The notes beneath the pieces were generated by a model, which had not been told where the DNA came from, made no database searches, and was given only the letters and a program-made list of their open reading frames with translations. This document shows, one piece after another, positions 36,439 through 45,722 of a DNA stretch of 59,946 bases (the stretch's first letter is position 1; each line of letters opens with the position of its first letter). The position numbers and the translations under genes are program-made. Location of the stretch: the NCBI GenBank assembly GCA_017645945.1, contig JAGCNL010000087.1, positions 75,847 to 135,792 of the forward strand. The letters run 5' to 3'. Source of the stretch: Salinivirgaceae bacterium (lineage in GTDB: Bacteria; Bacteroidota; Bacteroidia; Bacteroidales; SZUA-534).

Positions 36439-38277
36439 TCACTTGTCGCCTCTCAAAGCGCGGTATCGCTTGCGCGAATCGGTGACGAAAATGCTGCTGG
36501 CGTAATCAGTGATTATCTTCAGATAGTGCGACATTGCTGCCTGACTATCGTTGAGGCGGTTTTCGTAAAGTGTTGCAAGCGTGTAGTTTGCGTTGTCGGC
36601 CAGTACATCGTCTGGAAATCTTTCGGCCACAGTGCGGTATGCGTCCATTGCCTTGTCAATCTGATTTTTAGCACGATAGATTTCCGCTTTCAGATACCAT
36701 GCCTCATCAACAATCGGGGCATCGGGGTAGATGGTGATAATTGAATCGAGGCAGCGCAACGCAAGAGAGTCATTATGCTGATAATGAAGTAAATCGGCAT
36801 GAGCATAAATCAGCATTGCGGTGTCTGAGGCATCGCTCCAACCTATATTGTCCTCAATGAGCACCGACAGGTAGGCGGCATCGTTGGCAGTCAGTTTCTC
36901 AACGCTGGCTTTCAGCGCGTCGAGTTGCGCCTGTGCCCACGTGAAATTACCTATATAATATGCAAGTTTCGCCTTGCGCAGTTTCGCCTCTGAACCAACG
37001 GGGTTGTTCTTGTTGTTGTCCTCAACGCGGGCATATGCCAATGTCGCATCAACATCATTGCCCTGCATCAGATAAACATCGGCAAGTTCAATATCGATGG
37101 CGGCGATTTCTGTTTTGGGCAGACGGAGGGTGCGCGCGTCTTCGAGCAGGAACTGCGCATCGGCAGTTTTGCCCAAATAGATGGATTTCAGTTTGGCCAG
37201 ACTGCGCACCAAATCGACGGTTTCGGCATTGATGCCCATGTCTTGCAGTGCATCGGTAAGTGCTTTTTCAAGTTGCTGATAATCAGAAGGCTGATTGTCG
37301 ATTCCTAACTCAATCCGTCGGAACATAACCTGAAGCATTTCTGTCCGCGCGGCATTCGTATATTCTTGATTTCCACCTTTATCTAAGACATACTGATAGG
37401 CTTCGACGGCCGTTGCAAAATCATTATTGTCTGAAGCCATCCGCGCCAGCGAAACCACGCGGTGACCGTCCTCGTTGAGCCGACGGTCGAGAGCCTTGGC
37501 CTGAATCAGAGCCATTGGAAAATTGCGGTCCTGAACGTAAATCCAAATCAGCAATTCGGTAAAAGCTTTATTGTCAGGATAGTTTCGCGAATATTCGAGG
37601 AGCTTGTCAATCAGCAGTTCGTTGAGCGACTCGTCGGAATCGCTGTAAATTGCCTGCTGAAAATAGTTCTGAACCTGTTGCAGATAAACGTCGCTCACGT
37701 TGAGCAACTCCAGAAACTCAACAATCATCTGGCTGTAATTGCGCTGATAATAATAGAGTTGCGCCATCTCAATACGAAAGTCGTATGTGCCTTTCATCAG
37801 CTTGCGCCCGGTGGTATAAACCTCTTCAGCAAGTTCGTAGTTGCGTTTGTCAATGAATGCCGACGCCAGATTGTTTATTTGGCTGACACTTGGTGTTAAC
37901 TTCTTGATAGTCTGATGGTAAATTTGCTTGGCGCGGTCGGGATTGCCTTTCAGTTCCTGAAGGTTTCCCAAATCGACATTGTATTTCAGATTGTTGCGAT
38001 TAAGCTTTATTTGCCCCTCTATTAGTGATTCAGCTTTTTCATAATCAGGTATTTGCAGAAGCGAGTTCAGATAGTAGCCGTAATAGAAATCAGAGCGGCC
38101 TTTTTGGTATAGTTTCTCAAACAAGTCTGCGGCCTTGTTGTATACTCCGAGTCGGTAATACTGCATAGCAAGCTGACTGTCAGTTAATTGGTCTTGATTC
38201 TGCCCGATGGCGGAAAAAAACGCCAGCAAAAAGCAGAACAAAAACGGAATTTTTAACCTGACAGCAGTATTTTGCAC
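36439..38277 (-). CDS. exported TPR-repeat protein
   Basis: This 612-residue protein starts at a GTG (38277) and has a signal peptide to about residue 26 (PFLFCFLLAFFSAIGQ). The rest is almost wholly TPR-like helical pairs, for example LAMQYYRLGVYNKAADLFEKLY, DLGNLQELKGNPDRAKQIYHQTI, ADVYLMQGNDVDATLAYARVED and DAYRTVAERFPDDVLADNANYTLATLYE near the end. Such periplasmic TPR scaffolds in Bacteroidota often serve gliding/secretion or assembly complexes, but nothing here names the partner. It lies 26 bases downstream of a DUF4293 gene on the same strand and is probably co-transcribed. Confidence 0.82.
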   Translation of the reverse strand: MQNTAVRLKIPFLFCFLLAFFSAIGQNQDQLTDSQLAMQYYRLGVYNKAADLFEKLYQKGRSDFYYGYYLNSLLQIPDYEKAESLIEGQIKLNRNNLKYNVDLGNLQELKGNPDRAKQIYHQTIKKLTPSVSQINNLASAFIDKRNYELAEEVYTTGRKLMKGTYDFRIEMAQLYYYQRNYSQMIVEFLELLNVSDVYLQQVQNYFQQAIYSDSDESLNELLIDKLLEYSRNYPDNKAFTELLIWIYVQDRNFPMALIQAKALDRRLNEDGHRVVSLARMASDNNDFATAVEAYQYVLDKGGNQEYTNAARTEMLQVMFRRIELGIDNQPSDYQQLEKALTDALQDMGINAETVDLVRSLAKLKSIYLGKTADAQFLLEDARTLRLPKTEIAAIDIELADVYLMQGNDVDATLAYARVEDNNKNNPVGSEAKLRKAKLAYYIGNFTWAQAQLDALKASVEKLTANDAAYLSVLIEDNIGWSDASDTAMLIYAHADLLHYQHNDSLALRCLDSIITIYPDAPIVDEAWYLKAEIYRAKNQIDKAMDAYRTVAERFPDDVLADNANYTLATLYENRLNDSQAAMSHYLKIITDYASSIFVTDSRKRYRALRGDK

Positions 38278-38303
38278 GATTTCAGCGTTTTACGATTAAC
38301 CAA

Positions 38304-38765
38304 TTAGCGCAGGCGGTCGGCTGATTTTACAAGGTCGTCGTCGGCTTTGATGCCTTTGTACGCCATAACCAACAGGATAATATTGACAACTGGAATGGCA
38401 GAGGCGAATCGCGGACTGAATGAGGTTCCCATTCCTATTGAGTGCTGCAGACCAACGCAGTATGCGGCCATGCCTAACAACACAACTATTTGAAGCATAA
38501 TGTTTAACCTCACAATTTTCATTTGTCGTGTGCGGTTTCCGAAAAGGAAGATGGTAATCACGCAAAGTAATGCCGCACAGATGGTTATAGCAGTAAGCGG
38601 GAGCATGGTCGAGGCTTGCATTCCAGGAACTGCGGGCGACAGGTGGAAAACAGTCACGTTGAACGTCAGAATTTTGTTGCCAATGCTTGCATACGGCAGA
38701 CCGAAAAGACAGCATGTGAGTGCTGCGGCCACAAACAAATAAACGGATTGAATTCTTTGTATCAT
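38304..38765 (-). CDS. DUF4293 family membrane protein
   Basis: This 153-residue protein has four membrane helices and the family start MIQRIQSVYLFVAAALTCC, then an extracytoplasmic loop with FHLSPAV and GMQASTMLPLTAI, a basic turn GNRTRQMKIVRLN, and the end VNIILLVMAYKGIKADDDLVKSADRLR. DUF4293 is common in Bacteroidota and has no known function. The ATG at 38765 gives the usual start. It sits just upstream of the exported TPR protein. Confidence 0.85.
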   Translation of the reverse strand: MIQRIQSVYLFVAAALTCCLFGLPYASIGNKILTFNVTVFHLSPAVPGMQASTMLPLTAITICAALLCVITIFLFGNRTRQMKIVRLNIMLQIVVLLGMAAYCVGLQHSIGMGTSFSPRFASAIPVVNIILLVMAYKGIKADDDLVKSADRLR

Positions 38766-38965
38766 TTTGTAAATCAATTAAATTTTAACATTATAACATG
38801 GTTGCGGACGATTGCTTTAACATCGGAGCCGCACCGATTTCATGGCGTAAAGATAAGGCAATTTGTGTTTTCTGGACCGCATTTTGATTGTTGCCCAAAA
38901 AATTGCGGACTGACATATATAAGTATATCGGCCATTAAACAATTACACACATCTGAAAACTTTGA

Positions 38966-38973
38966 TACATTTG
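38966..38973 (+). promoter_or_regulatory. -7 promoter element (TACATTTG) of the DMT-family gene
   Basis: Exact TAnnTTTG match 26 bases before the ATG at 38999. Confidence 0.65.
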
Positions 38974-38998
38974 CGGCCGTTTTACAAAAAAACTGATT

Positions 38999-39367
38999 AT
39001 GAAACCGATAATTACAATTTTGCTGCTTATTGTTTCAAACACATTCATGACGTTTGCTTGGTACGGCCATCTGAAATTCGGTGAGATGCGGGGCTTCAAG
39101 GACCTTGGTCTGTGGGCTGTAATCCTCATCAGCTGGGGCATTGCGCTGTTTGAATACTGTTTTCAGGTTCCTGCCAACCGAATCGGTTCAAACATCAACG
39201 GCGGACCATTTAACTTGATACAATTAAAAGTCATTCAGGAGGTTGTGTCGCTGACGGTCTTCACAATTTTCACCATCACGGTTTTCAAAACAGAGACATT
39301 CCGCCTCAACCACATCATCGGGTTTTGCTTCCTGATTCTGGCGGTTTATTTCATTTTTAAGAAGTAG
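38999..39367 (+). CDS. DMT-family small membrane protein (DUF486)
   Basis: This 122-residue protein has four membrane helices and matches DUF486: ITILLLIVSNTFMTFAWYGHLKF near the start, WGIALFEYCFQVPANRIGS in the middle and FNLIQLKVIQEVVSLTVFT. DUF486 proteins are distant members of the drug/metabolite transporter superfamily; substrate unknown. It has its own promoter and is convergent with the DUF6048 gene. Confidence 0.88.
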   Translation: MKPIITILLLIVSNTFMTFAWYGHLKFGEMRGFKDLGLWAVILISWGIALFEYCFQVPANRIGSNINGGPFNLIQLKVIQEVVSLTVFTIFTITVFKTETFRLNHIIGFCFLILAVYFIFKK

Positions 39368-39383
39368 GGGAGTCTTGCAGCAA

Positions 39384-40085
39384 TCATTCCTCAAGTTCGT
39401 ATCCGTCGCTGCCAGCACTTCGGATGGGGATGGCGTACATTATTGAATAGCTCAAACCAGCATTGAACCGATTGAATCCTTTGCCGTATCCGGGTACGAT
39501 GTATGGCGTCATTGATTTGTAATCGGTGTGCGAAAACATCATTTTTGCTCTGACTGTCAAGCCGATATACAGATTCTTCAATAATTCGCCTTTGACACCT
39601 ACAACCGCTTCTCCCCAATAGGCGGAGATGTTTGATGCAGGAATGTCATCGGTGGATACACCCCAAACACCCGATACCACAGCGTAAGGAGCCTCGTGGG
39701 TGAACTTGGTGCCCGCAAACCTGAAGCCAAGGAAGAAAATATCGCGGTCGAGGCGGTGCTTGTATTTCAGCAAGTTATAGTCAAGGCCGATTCGTGCGTA
39801 CTCGCCAGCCATCTTGTATCGCAAGCTGTCAGTATTGTGCTTGAGCGACTGCCGTCCGAACTCGACAACAGGGAAAAAGTTGTAATGCAATTCGGCATCG
39901 ACCGAAAACTCCATTCCATGCGAACCGATTTCGCGCACATAGGGCAGTGCAAGGCGCGACAAGTCGTAACCGACACGCACAAATACCTGACGGCGAGGTA
40001 GTTCGTCGTCTTCGAACTGTGCTGTGCCGCTAAACCATGAGCACACAAGCAGAAGACTAAAAAAATATTTCAGCGTGCGTTTCAT
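39384..40085 (-). CDS. DUF6048 family outer-membrane-like protein
   Basis: This 233-residue protein has a signal peptide at 1-22 (YFFSLLLVCSWFSGTAQ) and a beta-strand pattern with repeated aromatic alternation (VFVRVGYDLSRL, FSVDAELHYNFFPVVEFG, YARIGLDYNLL, IFFLGFRFAGT). It fits the Bacteroidota DUF6048 family, probably an outer-membrane barrel. Its ATG at 40085 lies inside the end of the DUF6452 lipoprotein gene (29-base overlap), so the two are co-translated and may act together at the outer membrane. Confidence 0.82.
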   Translation of the reverse strand: MKRTLKYFFSLLLVCSWFSGTAQFEDDELPRRQVFVRVGYDLSRLALPYVREIGSHGMEFSVDAELHYNFFPVVEFGRQSLKHNTDSLRYKMAGEYARIGLDYNLLKYKHRLDRDIFFLGFRFAGTKFTHEAPYAVVSGVWGVSTDDIPASNISAYWGEAVVGVKGELLKNLYIGLTVRAKMMFSHTDYKSMTPYIVPGYGKGFNRFNAGLSYSIMYAIPIRSAGSDGYELEE

Positions 40086-40659
40086 AGTCTTGGTCGATTT
40101 CGTCAGTAAAATAATGAATTGAATCGATAGCCATTGGCATATAATAAGATTCAACACCAGTTTTTGTAGTGTCGATATACATGTACGTGTTTTCTGAATT
40201 TGCGTCCTTAACGTAAACAGTATCAAATCTATAAGTTGGTTGTAGGCCAATTACGGACCTCAGGGAGTAGTCGAGGTCGTTAAAAACGTAGAATGCTCCG
40301 CAACTCAGATTGACAATGCTCAACTCGGGTTGCGAGGCGACGCCCATAACGCTGGACCATTTTTCAGTAATTGTTTTCGTTACGCCGACAATGGTGAACT
40401 GAACATTTGTTGTGTCACCTGTTATGTCGAGCGGAATTGTAATCGCAGCCGGCAAGGCAGAGCCTTTGTATAGCACGCTGTCGAGCTTGGGCATATATAT
40501 AACGGCGGAGTCGATTTTCCGTCCCGACAGAACCGTCAAGCGGCAGAGCAGCGGCGGGTATTGCTCGGTGGTGCACTCGGGCGGCTCGTTATTGCAGGCG
40601 GCAAAGGCCGTCAGCAACAAAAGCGCTCCAAAAATCATCGGTTTAATTCTTTTCGCCAT
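40057..40659 (-). CDS. DUF6452 family lipoprotein
   Basis: This 200-residue protein has a lipoprotein signal (IFGALLLLTAFAAC, lipid-modified Cys followed by NNEPPE). The body has C-T-T-E-Q near its start, LSGRKIDSAVIYMPKLDSVLY, LSIVNLSCGAFYVFNDLDYSLRS and a tail with YYMPMAIDSIHYFTDEIDQDYE, as in the DUF6452 family. These genes are typically paired with DUF6048, as here, but no function is established. The start follows a -7 promoter at 40666. Confidence 0.82.
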   Translation of the reverse strand: MAKRIKPMIFGALLLLTAFAACNNEPPECTTEQYPPLLCRLTVLSGRKIDSAVIYMPKLDSVLYKGSALPAAITIPLDITGDTTNVQFTIVGVTKTITEKWSSVMGVASQPELSIVNLSCGAFYVFNDLDYSLRSVIGLQPTYRFDTVYVKDANSENTYMYIDTTKTGVESYYMPMAIDSIHYFTDEIDQDYETHAEIFF

Positions 40660-40665
40660 AGGCGC

Positions 40666-40673
40666 CAAAATTA
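40666..40673 (-). promoter_or_regulatory. -7 promoter element (TAATTTTG) of the DUF6452-DUF6048 pair
   Basis: TAnnTTTG match seven bases before the ATG at 40659, so the message would be nearly leaderless. Confidence 0.5.
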
Positions 40674-40759
40674 GTGTTTTTAAGGTGGGTTCAGTAAAGG
40701 TTTGGCGACAAAAATCCATCAGTTTTTTAAAATTTATTCTGTCCGTCGCAATAATCACC

Positions 40760-40767
40760 TAATTTTG
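40760..40767 (+). promoter_or_regulatory. -7 promoter element (TAATTTTG) of rnpB
   Basis: TAnnTTTG match ending five bases before the RNA 5' end at 40773, the expected distance for direct initiation. Confidence 0.7.
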
Positions 40768-40772
40768 CGCCC

Positions 40773-41146
40773 GATAGCAGGCCGTCCTGTCGCGCTGCGC
40801 AAGCAGTGAGGAAAGTCTGGGCAACGCAGAGCATCGACCTTCCGAAAGAAAGGTGTCCGTGAGGGTACAGAAGGGCAGAAGAAAAGAACCGCCGCGCAAG
40901 CGGCAAGGGTGAGAAGGCGGTGTAAGAGACCACCAGTGTCGCGGGTGACCGTGGCAGTTGTGCCCCTGTCGAGTTGAAAGGCCATGTATATCACAACCCG
41001 CTCCGGCGGACAAGGCTGCTCGTCTTGTTTTTGGCGACAAATGTTGTGAGGGGTAGGCCGATAGTGGTTGTGGGTGACCGCAATTCGAGATAAATGACAG
41101 GACCTTGCTCCCGCAAGGACAGAACCTGGCTTACAGGCCTGCTATC
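40773..41146 (+). ncRNA. rnpB: RNase P RNA, bacterial type A
   Basis: The catalytic RNA of RNase P trims tRNA 5' leaders. The ends pair: GATAGCAGGCC at 40773 with GGCCTGCTATC at 41136-41146 (helix P1/P2 region). Conserved blocks are all present: GAGGAAAGTC with GGGCAAC after it, AGAGACCACC in the middle, AGATAAATGACAG, and AGAACCTGGCTTACAGGCC at the end. Length is 374 bases, normal for type A. Seven T follow the 3' end as terminator. Open frames crossing this stretch are not genes. Confidence 0.96.
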
Positions 41147-41261
41147 TTTTTTTGCTTTCCGAAGTCTGCCCAAATTTGCCGACAATCGAAAAAATGCTGT
41201 GAAGAATGAAATTTTGTTGACAATCTTGTAAAAAAATCGCACATTTATCGTTTACATCTGA

Positions 41262-43430
41262 ATGGCAGATGGTATGGTAAAGAGAACGATGTCAACGGCT
41301 ATAACATTCATGTTCACAGCAATTTTATGTCTGTGCGCATTTTTAGTGCCAGAGGCGGTCTGCGCCGCTCCTGACGACGATTCCGCTCCGTCTGACACAT
41401 CGCTCAATCAGGCATTCGAAGAATTGTTCTCTGCAAAAACAGCCAAAGACAGTATAAAAGCATACAATGATATTGGTTGGTATCTATACAACAATGGCGA
41501 CTTCCACAAATCGGTTGAAATGTTCCAAAGTGCGCTGAATATCAGTGAGGCGGTGGAAGACAAAAAGAATATGGCCGTCTGCTGCCAGAATCTTGGAAAT
41601 GCCTTGGCGATGATGAACGAATTCAACGAGGCTAACGAATACAACCACAAGGCACTCAACTTGTACTATGAGCTCAACAATCAGGAAGCAATCAGCAATG
41701 TGTGCAAGGCTATAGGAATCATGTGCATTCAGCACCATTTGTATAGAACTGCCACGAGTTATCTGAACCGCGCACTCGGTATTGACACCGTTATGAACAT
41801 CCGTACTGGAGGCAATATGGCTGATGATGTTGCTTTCGATTATTTGTATTTGGCATACGCCGATATCAACAAATATCATGACACCCGCAGTGCCAGAACG
41901 CTGCAGCAGGCAAAGTCGAAAAACCTGAAGGCATACAAAATGCTGACTAAGACTAACAACAAGATTGGCATGGCCTACAGCAGCAAGAACTTGATGGACA
42001 TCTATCTTGAAAATGCCCGTAACACGACAGGACAAAGGCGTAAAATATTGCTCGACAGTAGTTTGGTGTTTTACAACACTGGCTTAAAGATTATGAAAGA
42101 GCTCAATTTAAGTTCGCTGTCAGTCGATTTCTTGTTGTGGGAAGCCAAATATGCGATTGAAAACCATCAGTTCGACAAGGCTTGGAAGGTGTTCGGGCAG
42201 GTTGCCGCCTCTATCAATGATAATGGTAGAGTCTCGGACGAATACAGGGTTGAGTACGGCTATGCCATGGCCGACTATTATGAGGCCATCGGCTACTATA
42301 GATTGGCATACGAATGGTTGAATAGGGCGACAAAATCCGAAAAACGGCAGTTGAACCGCGAATTTGCTGTCAGGTCAGCCAAAATGACCGTCAAAAACGA
42401 TTTTGCCGACATTCTGCAGCAAAACGAGGCCGCCAGAGAAAATGAGAATATTGTCCGTCACGAGCAGGAAATCAGATTCCGCATCATAACCTCGGCAGTT
42501 ATTTTGGCGCTGGTGATGATTGTTGTGCTGACCATCGTCATTCAGAGAGGTTTGAAACGTAGAAAGGAGGTTGAACGGAAATTAACGTCGCGCAATGAGG
42601 AACTTGAGTCGCAAAAGGATCAGCTCGAGATTATCAACGACCAAATCGCGTCAGGCATCAATTTCGCCCACCATCTGCAGGCATCGATGCTGCCAACCGA
42701 TGAACAAATGAAGGAATTGTTTGACGATACGCTTATCTTATGGCGCCCGCTCGATGTTGTTTCGGGCGATTTCTATTGGGTTTCAAGGGTGGGGAATAGG
42801 ACATTGTTCTCAATTGCCGACTGCACGGGGCACGGTGTTCCTGGCGGATTCATGAGTATGCTTGGAATCTCCATTCTGTCAGATATCACGCTGATGTCCG
42901 AGTTCAAATCAGGAGAAATGAGTGCTGGCAACATACTCGACCTTATGCGCGACAAAGTGGTTGAATCGCTCCGCCAGTCGGAGGAGAGCCACATGGCACT
43001 TGATGGAATGGACATGGCCATCTGCATAATCGATAACTCTACATTGGAAATGCAGTATGCGGGAGCTTTCAGACCTGCGATAGTAATCAGCAATGGAAAA
43101 ATGACTGAGCATAAGGGAGATAGGATGCCGATAAGTTACATATCAGCTAATCCAAAATCTTTTGTCACCCGCACGGTTGCTTTATCGAAAGGCGACAGGG
43201 TGTTCATCTATTCCGACGGCATTACCGACCAATTCGGATACGGAGAGGACGGCGAAGAAAAGAAGTACACATCGCGGAAACTGCTTGGTTTGCTGAAAGA
43301 AAACTGCGAGAAGCCCTTCGATGAACTGAAAAAGATTATCAACGACAGCATCGATGATTGGCGTGCTCCCGCAAACAAAAAATCGATAGCTCAAACTGAT
43401 GACATAATTCTTTTGGGCGTTAAAATTTGA
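41262..43430 (+). CDS. TPR-transmembrane-SpoIIE (PP2C-type) phosphatase, active-site intact
   Basis: This 722-residue membrane protein has a signal or anchor helix at about 12-35 (ITFMFTAILCLCAFLVP), four to six TPR units over about 50-380 (outside the cytoplasm), a membrane helix at about 405-427, a coiled coil at 430-465 and a SpoIIE phosphatase domain from about 470 to the end. Metal-site residues are intact: VVSGDFYW (Asp503), IADCTGHGVPGGF (Asp520, His524), YSDGITDQFG (Asp652, Asp656) and QTDDIILLG. SpoIIE phosphatases dephosphorylate anti-sigma antagonists or SiaC-like proteins; the SiaC-like protein at 8342 is a candidate substrate (inference). ATG 41262 and 41274 are both possible. 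Confidence 0.87.
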   Translation: MADGMVKRTMSTAITFMFTAILCLCAFLVPEAVCAAPDDDSAPSDTSLNQAFEELFSAKTAKDSIKAYNDIGWYLYNNGDFHKSVEMFQSALNISEAVEDKKNMAVCCQNLGNALAMMNEFNEANEYNHKALNLYYELNNQEAISNVCKAIGIMCIQHHLYRTATSYLNRALGIDTVMNIRTGGNMADDVAFDYLYLAYADINKYHDTRSARTLQQAKSKNLKAYKMLTKTNNKIGMAYSSKNLMDIYLENARNTTGQRRKILLDSSLVFYNTGLKIMKELNLSSLSVDFLLWEAKYAIENHQFDKAWKVFGQVAASINDNGRVSDEYRVEYGYAMADYYEAIGYYRLAYEWLNRATKSEKRQLNREFAVRSAKMTVKNDFADILQQNEAARENENIVRHEQEIRFRIITSAVILALVMIVVLTIVIQRGLKRRKEVERKLTSRNEELESQKDQLEIINDQIASGINFAHHLQASMLPTDEQMKELFDDTLILWRPLDVVSGDFYWVSRVGNRTLFSIADCTGHGVPGGFMSMLGISILSDITLMSEFKSGEMSAGNILDLMRDKVVESLRQSEESHMALDGMDMAICIIDNSTLEMQYAGAFRPAIVISNGKMTEHKGDRMPISYISANPKSFVTRTVALSKGDRVFIYSDGITDQFGYGEDGEEKKYTSRKLLGLLKENCEKPFDELKKIINDSIDDWRAPANKKSIAQTDDIILLGVKI

Positions 43431-43434
43431 CAGT

Positions 43435-45609
43435 ATGCGAATCAGGCACTTACATATAATCTTTGCAATTATTGCTCTGGCAGGTTGGAGTTTGAACCTG
43501 AACAGCCAGCCAAAGACGCACTTGGACAGCCTGACTGCCAGTTTGAGGGTTGTAACTGATGACGAGCAGAAGCTGAACATTCTGCACGATATATGCTCAC
43601 AACACATGAGCGTTGACACCGTGCAGCTTTATGCCGAACAGATGCGTGCGCTGGCTGAGCAGATTAACAATAATGGTGCACTGGCTCGCGCTCATCAGTT
43701 TCTTGGGTGGTGTCACGGAAATATGGGCAATTACGAGAGAGCCTTGTCGAATCACCTTCGTGCGCTCACAATTTATGTTTCGATAGCCGATTCGCTTGGC
43801 ATGGCACGTTGCTACAACGCCACAGGCGAGGATTTCCTCGATTTGAAGGACTACTATTCGGCTGATGAGTACTTCCATAAGGCACTTGACATCTACATCT
43901 CGCTGGGACTCGAGTCGGAAATACCATCGATTTACCGCAATCTGGGGTCCATGTATAAGGATTACAAGATTTTTGAGACGGCGAGAAAATATTTCCGCGA
44001 CGCCATAGCAATTGATTCTGCCCATAACTCTATTCCGGGTCTGACTATCGACTATAACTATATGGCAGAAACTGAACATGATGAGTACCATGAAACTGAC
44101 AACCGGTCAAACATCATATTGGCAAAGAGGTACAGTGATATGTCGTACGCCACGGCGACGGGCCTCAACGATTCAACCTATATGTTCTATACAATGCAGA
44201 ATTCGCTGCCCATCTGTCTCGATTACGTCCGCATTCTCGATTCCGCTGCGCAGAGGCGCCTTCTCGACCATTGCGAGTACATCTACCAGACGACCATGGG
44301 CTACGTCAAGAAATATGGCTATTACTCAAACTATTACAATCTCCAAAACTGCAAGGCAAGGTATCTGCTGCTCAACCACAGGTATGCCGAGTGTCTGAAC
44401 CTGCTTGATTCAGTCAGTCAGAAGTCGGATATCGACATTGATGAAGCCCCGATAATCGACTACGACTGCTATATCGACTGCTACATTGCGATGGGGAATT
44501 ACCAAAAAGCTCTGGAGTATAAAAAAATGAAGAGCCTCTCGGAAGGTCAGGAATATTATCTGGAAACAACTCTCAACTCGTCGAAGTCGAGTACCAAGGA
44601 TGAGTTTGAGCAGATGCTGCGCCAGCAGGTTAAAGACAAACAAAAACGTGAGTTGCTGTTTAAGGAGCGCAGGAAAATGGTGAGAATCATCAATATTGCG
44701 GCAGGAGTTTTAATAATTCTGTTGATTGTGATTGTGATTGTAAAGTTGCGCGAAATCCGTCATAAGCAGAAAAGCAACATCCTTCTGCTCAAGCAGCAGG
44801 AGGAGTACGAATATCAGCGTAACATTCTGTCTGCCATCAATGTACAGATTACTGACGGCATACGTTACGCCAAAGAGATTCAGACTTCGATTATGCCGTC
44901 GGCAAAAATCATGAACTCGATTTTTGGTGACAATCTGGTTATTTGGAAGCCTCTTGATATTGTGTCGGGCAACTTCTATTGGGCGGCTCAAAAAGGCCGA
45001 TATAAGTTTATAGCCGTGGGCGATTGTTTGCGTCACGGTGTTCCAGGCGCGTTTACAAGCATGCTGGGCATTACATCGCTGAGCGATATAGCTACAATGG
45101 AGGTGGCTGACAATCAGTGTCCTTCAGCTTCGTCGATGCTTGACAAGTTGCGCAATAAAATAGAAAACGCAATTCCCAACGCGGAAGGTTCGGAACCGGC
45201 AAACATGATTGACATCGCTCTTTGTATCATCGATTCCGAAAGCAAAACGATGCAATTTGCAGGCGCCCACAACCCGATGTTTATTGTGCGAAACGGGAAT
45301 CTCTCTGAGATAAAATCGGACGATATTCATATTGGTAACAGCGATGACAGCTTGTTAGAGTTCACCAATGTCACGATGGAGCTGCAGGAAGGCGATGTTT
45401 TGTATTTCTATACCGATGGCATTGCGCAGCAGTTGAACTCGGAATGGGAATTCTCGACAGGCATACTTACCGACCTTCTGACTCTTGTCTATGACAAACC
45501 GTTTACCGAGCAAATCGAATACATCAACTACGCTCTGTCGAAATCACCTAAGAGCCAGGAAATTATTGATCAAACCGACGACATTCTGCTGGTGGGAATT
45601 AGAATATAG
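43435..45609 (+). CDS. TPR-transmembrane-SpoIIE paralogue with altered catalytic site (probable pseudophosphatase)
   Basis: This 724-residue protein has the same plan as its neighbour: signal helix (HIIFAIIALAGWSLNL), TPRs at about 40-390, membrane helix at about 415-437, coiled coil, SpoIIE domain from about 475. But key residues differ from the paralogue: VSGNFYW has Asn513 for the metal-binding Asp, VGDCLRHG has Leu532 and Arg533 for Thr-Gly, and TDGIAQQ has Gln665 for Asp. Asp530, Asp661 and QTDDILLVG remain. It probably senses or binds rather than hydrolyses, perhaps as a partner of the upstream enzyme; they are four bases apart and surely co-transcribed. Loss of activity is inferred, not shown. 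Confidence 0.85.
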   Translation: MRIRHLHIIFAIIALAGWSLNLNSQPKTHLDSLTASLRVVTDDEQKLNILHDICSQHMSVDTVQLYAEQMRALAEQINNNGALARAHQFLGWCHGNMGNYERALSNHLRALTIYVSIADSLGMARCYNATGEDFLDLKDYYSADEYFHKALDIYISLGLESEIPSIYRNLGSMYKDYKIFETARKYFRDAIAIDSAHNSIPGLTIDYNYMAETEHDEYHETDNRSNIILAKRYSDMSYATATGLNDSTYMFYTMQNSLPICLDYVRILDSAAQRRLLDHCEYIYQTTMGYVKKYGYYSNYYNLQNCKARYLLLNHRYAECLNLLDSVSQKSDIDIDEAPIIDYDCYIDCYIAMGNYQKALEYKKMKSLSEGQEYYLETTLNSSKSSTKDEFEQMLRQQVKDKQKRELLFKERRKMVRIINIAAGVLIILLIVIVIVKLREIRHKQKSNILLLKQQEEYEYQRNILSAINVQITDGIRYAKEIQTSIMPSAKIMNSIFGDNLVIWKPLDIVSGNFYWAAQKGRYKFIAVGDCLRHGVPGAFTSMLGITSLSDIATMEVADNQCPSASSMLDKLRNKIENAIPNAEGSEPANMIDIALCIIDSESKTMQFAGAHNPMFIVRNGNLSEIKSDDIHIGNSDDSLLEFTNVTMELQEGDVLYFYTDGIAQQLNSEWEFSTGILTDLLTLVYDKPFTEQIEYINYALSKSPKSQEIIDQTDDILLVGIRI

Positions 45610-45658
45610 GTGTTTGGTGTCGGGTGTTAGGTATTGGGTGTTAGTGTTGAGGTTTGGC
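45610..45658 (+). repeat. seven-base periodic repeat array, GTGTTAG/GTGTTGG type
   Basis: Seven consecutive heptads, most of the form GTGTTRG, begin at the base after the stop codon of the SpoIIE paralogue. Confidence 0.8.
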
Positions 45659-45666
45659 AAAAGAAA

Positions 45667-45696
45667 AAAGGCATAAGTGGTAGCCACCTATGCCTT
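45667..45696. terminator. bidirectional terminator between the SpoIIE pair and batE
   Basis: AAAGGCATA-GTGG pairs with CCAC-TATGCCTTT over a three-base loop, with A-run upstream and T-run downstream. Confidence 0.85.
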
Positions 45697-45722
45697 TGTT
45701 ATTTAACTCTTTTCCAGTTTCG

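Noticed and set aside
40755..41242. Several minus-strand frames of 60-95 residues
   Set aside because: They overlap the RNase P RNA, whose conserved blocks and closing helix explain the sequence.
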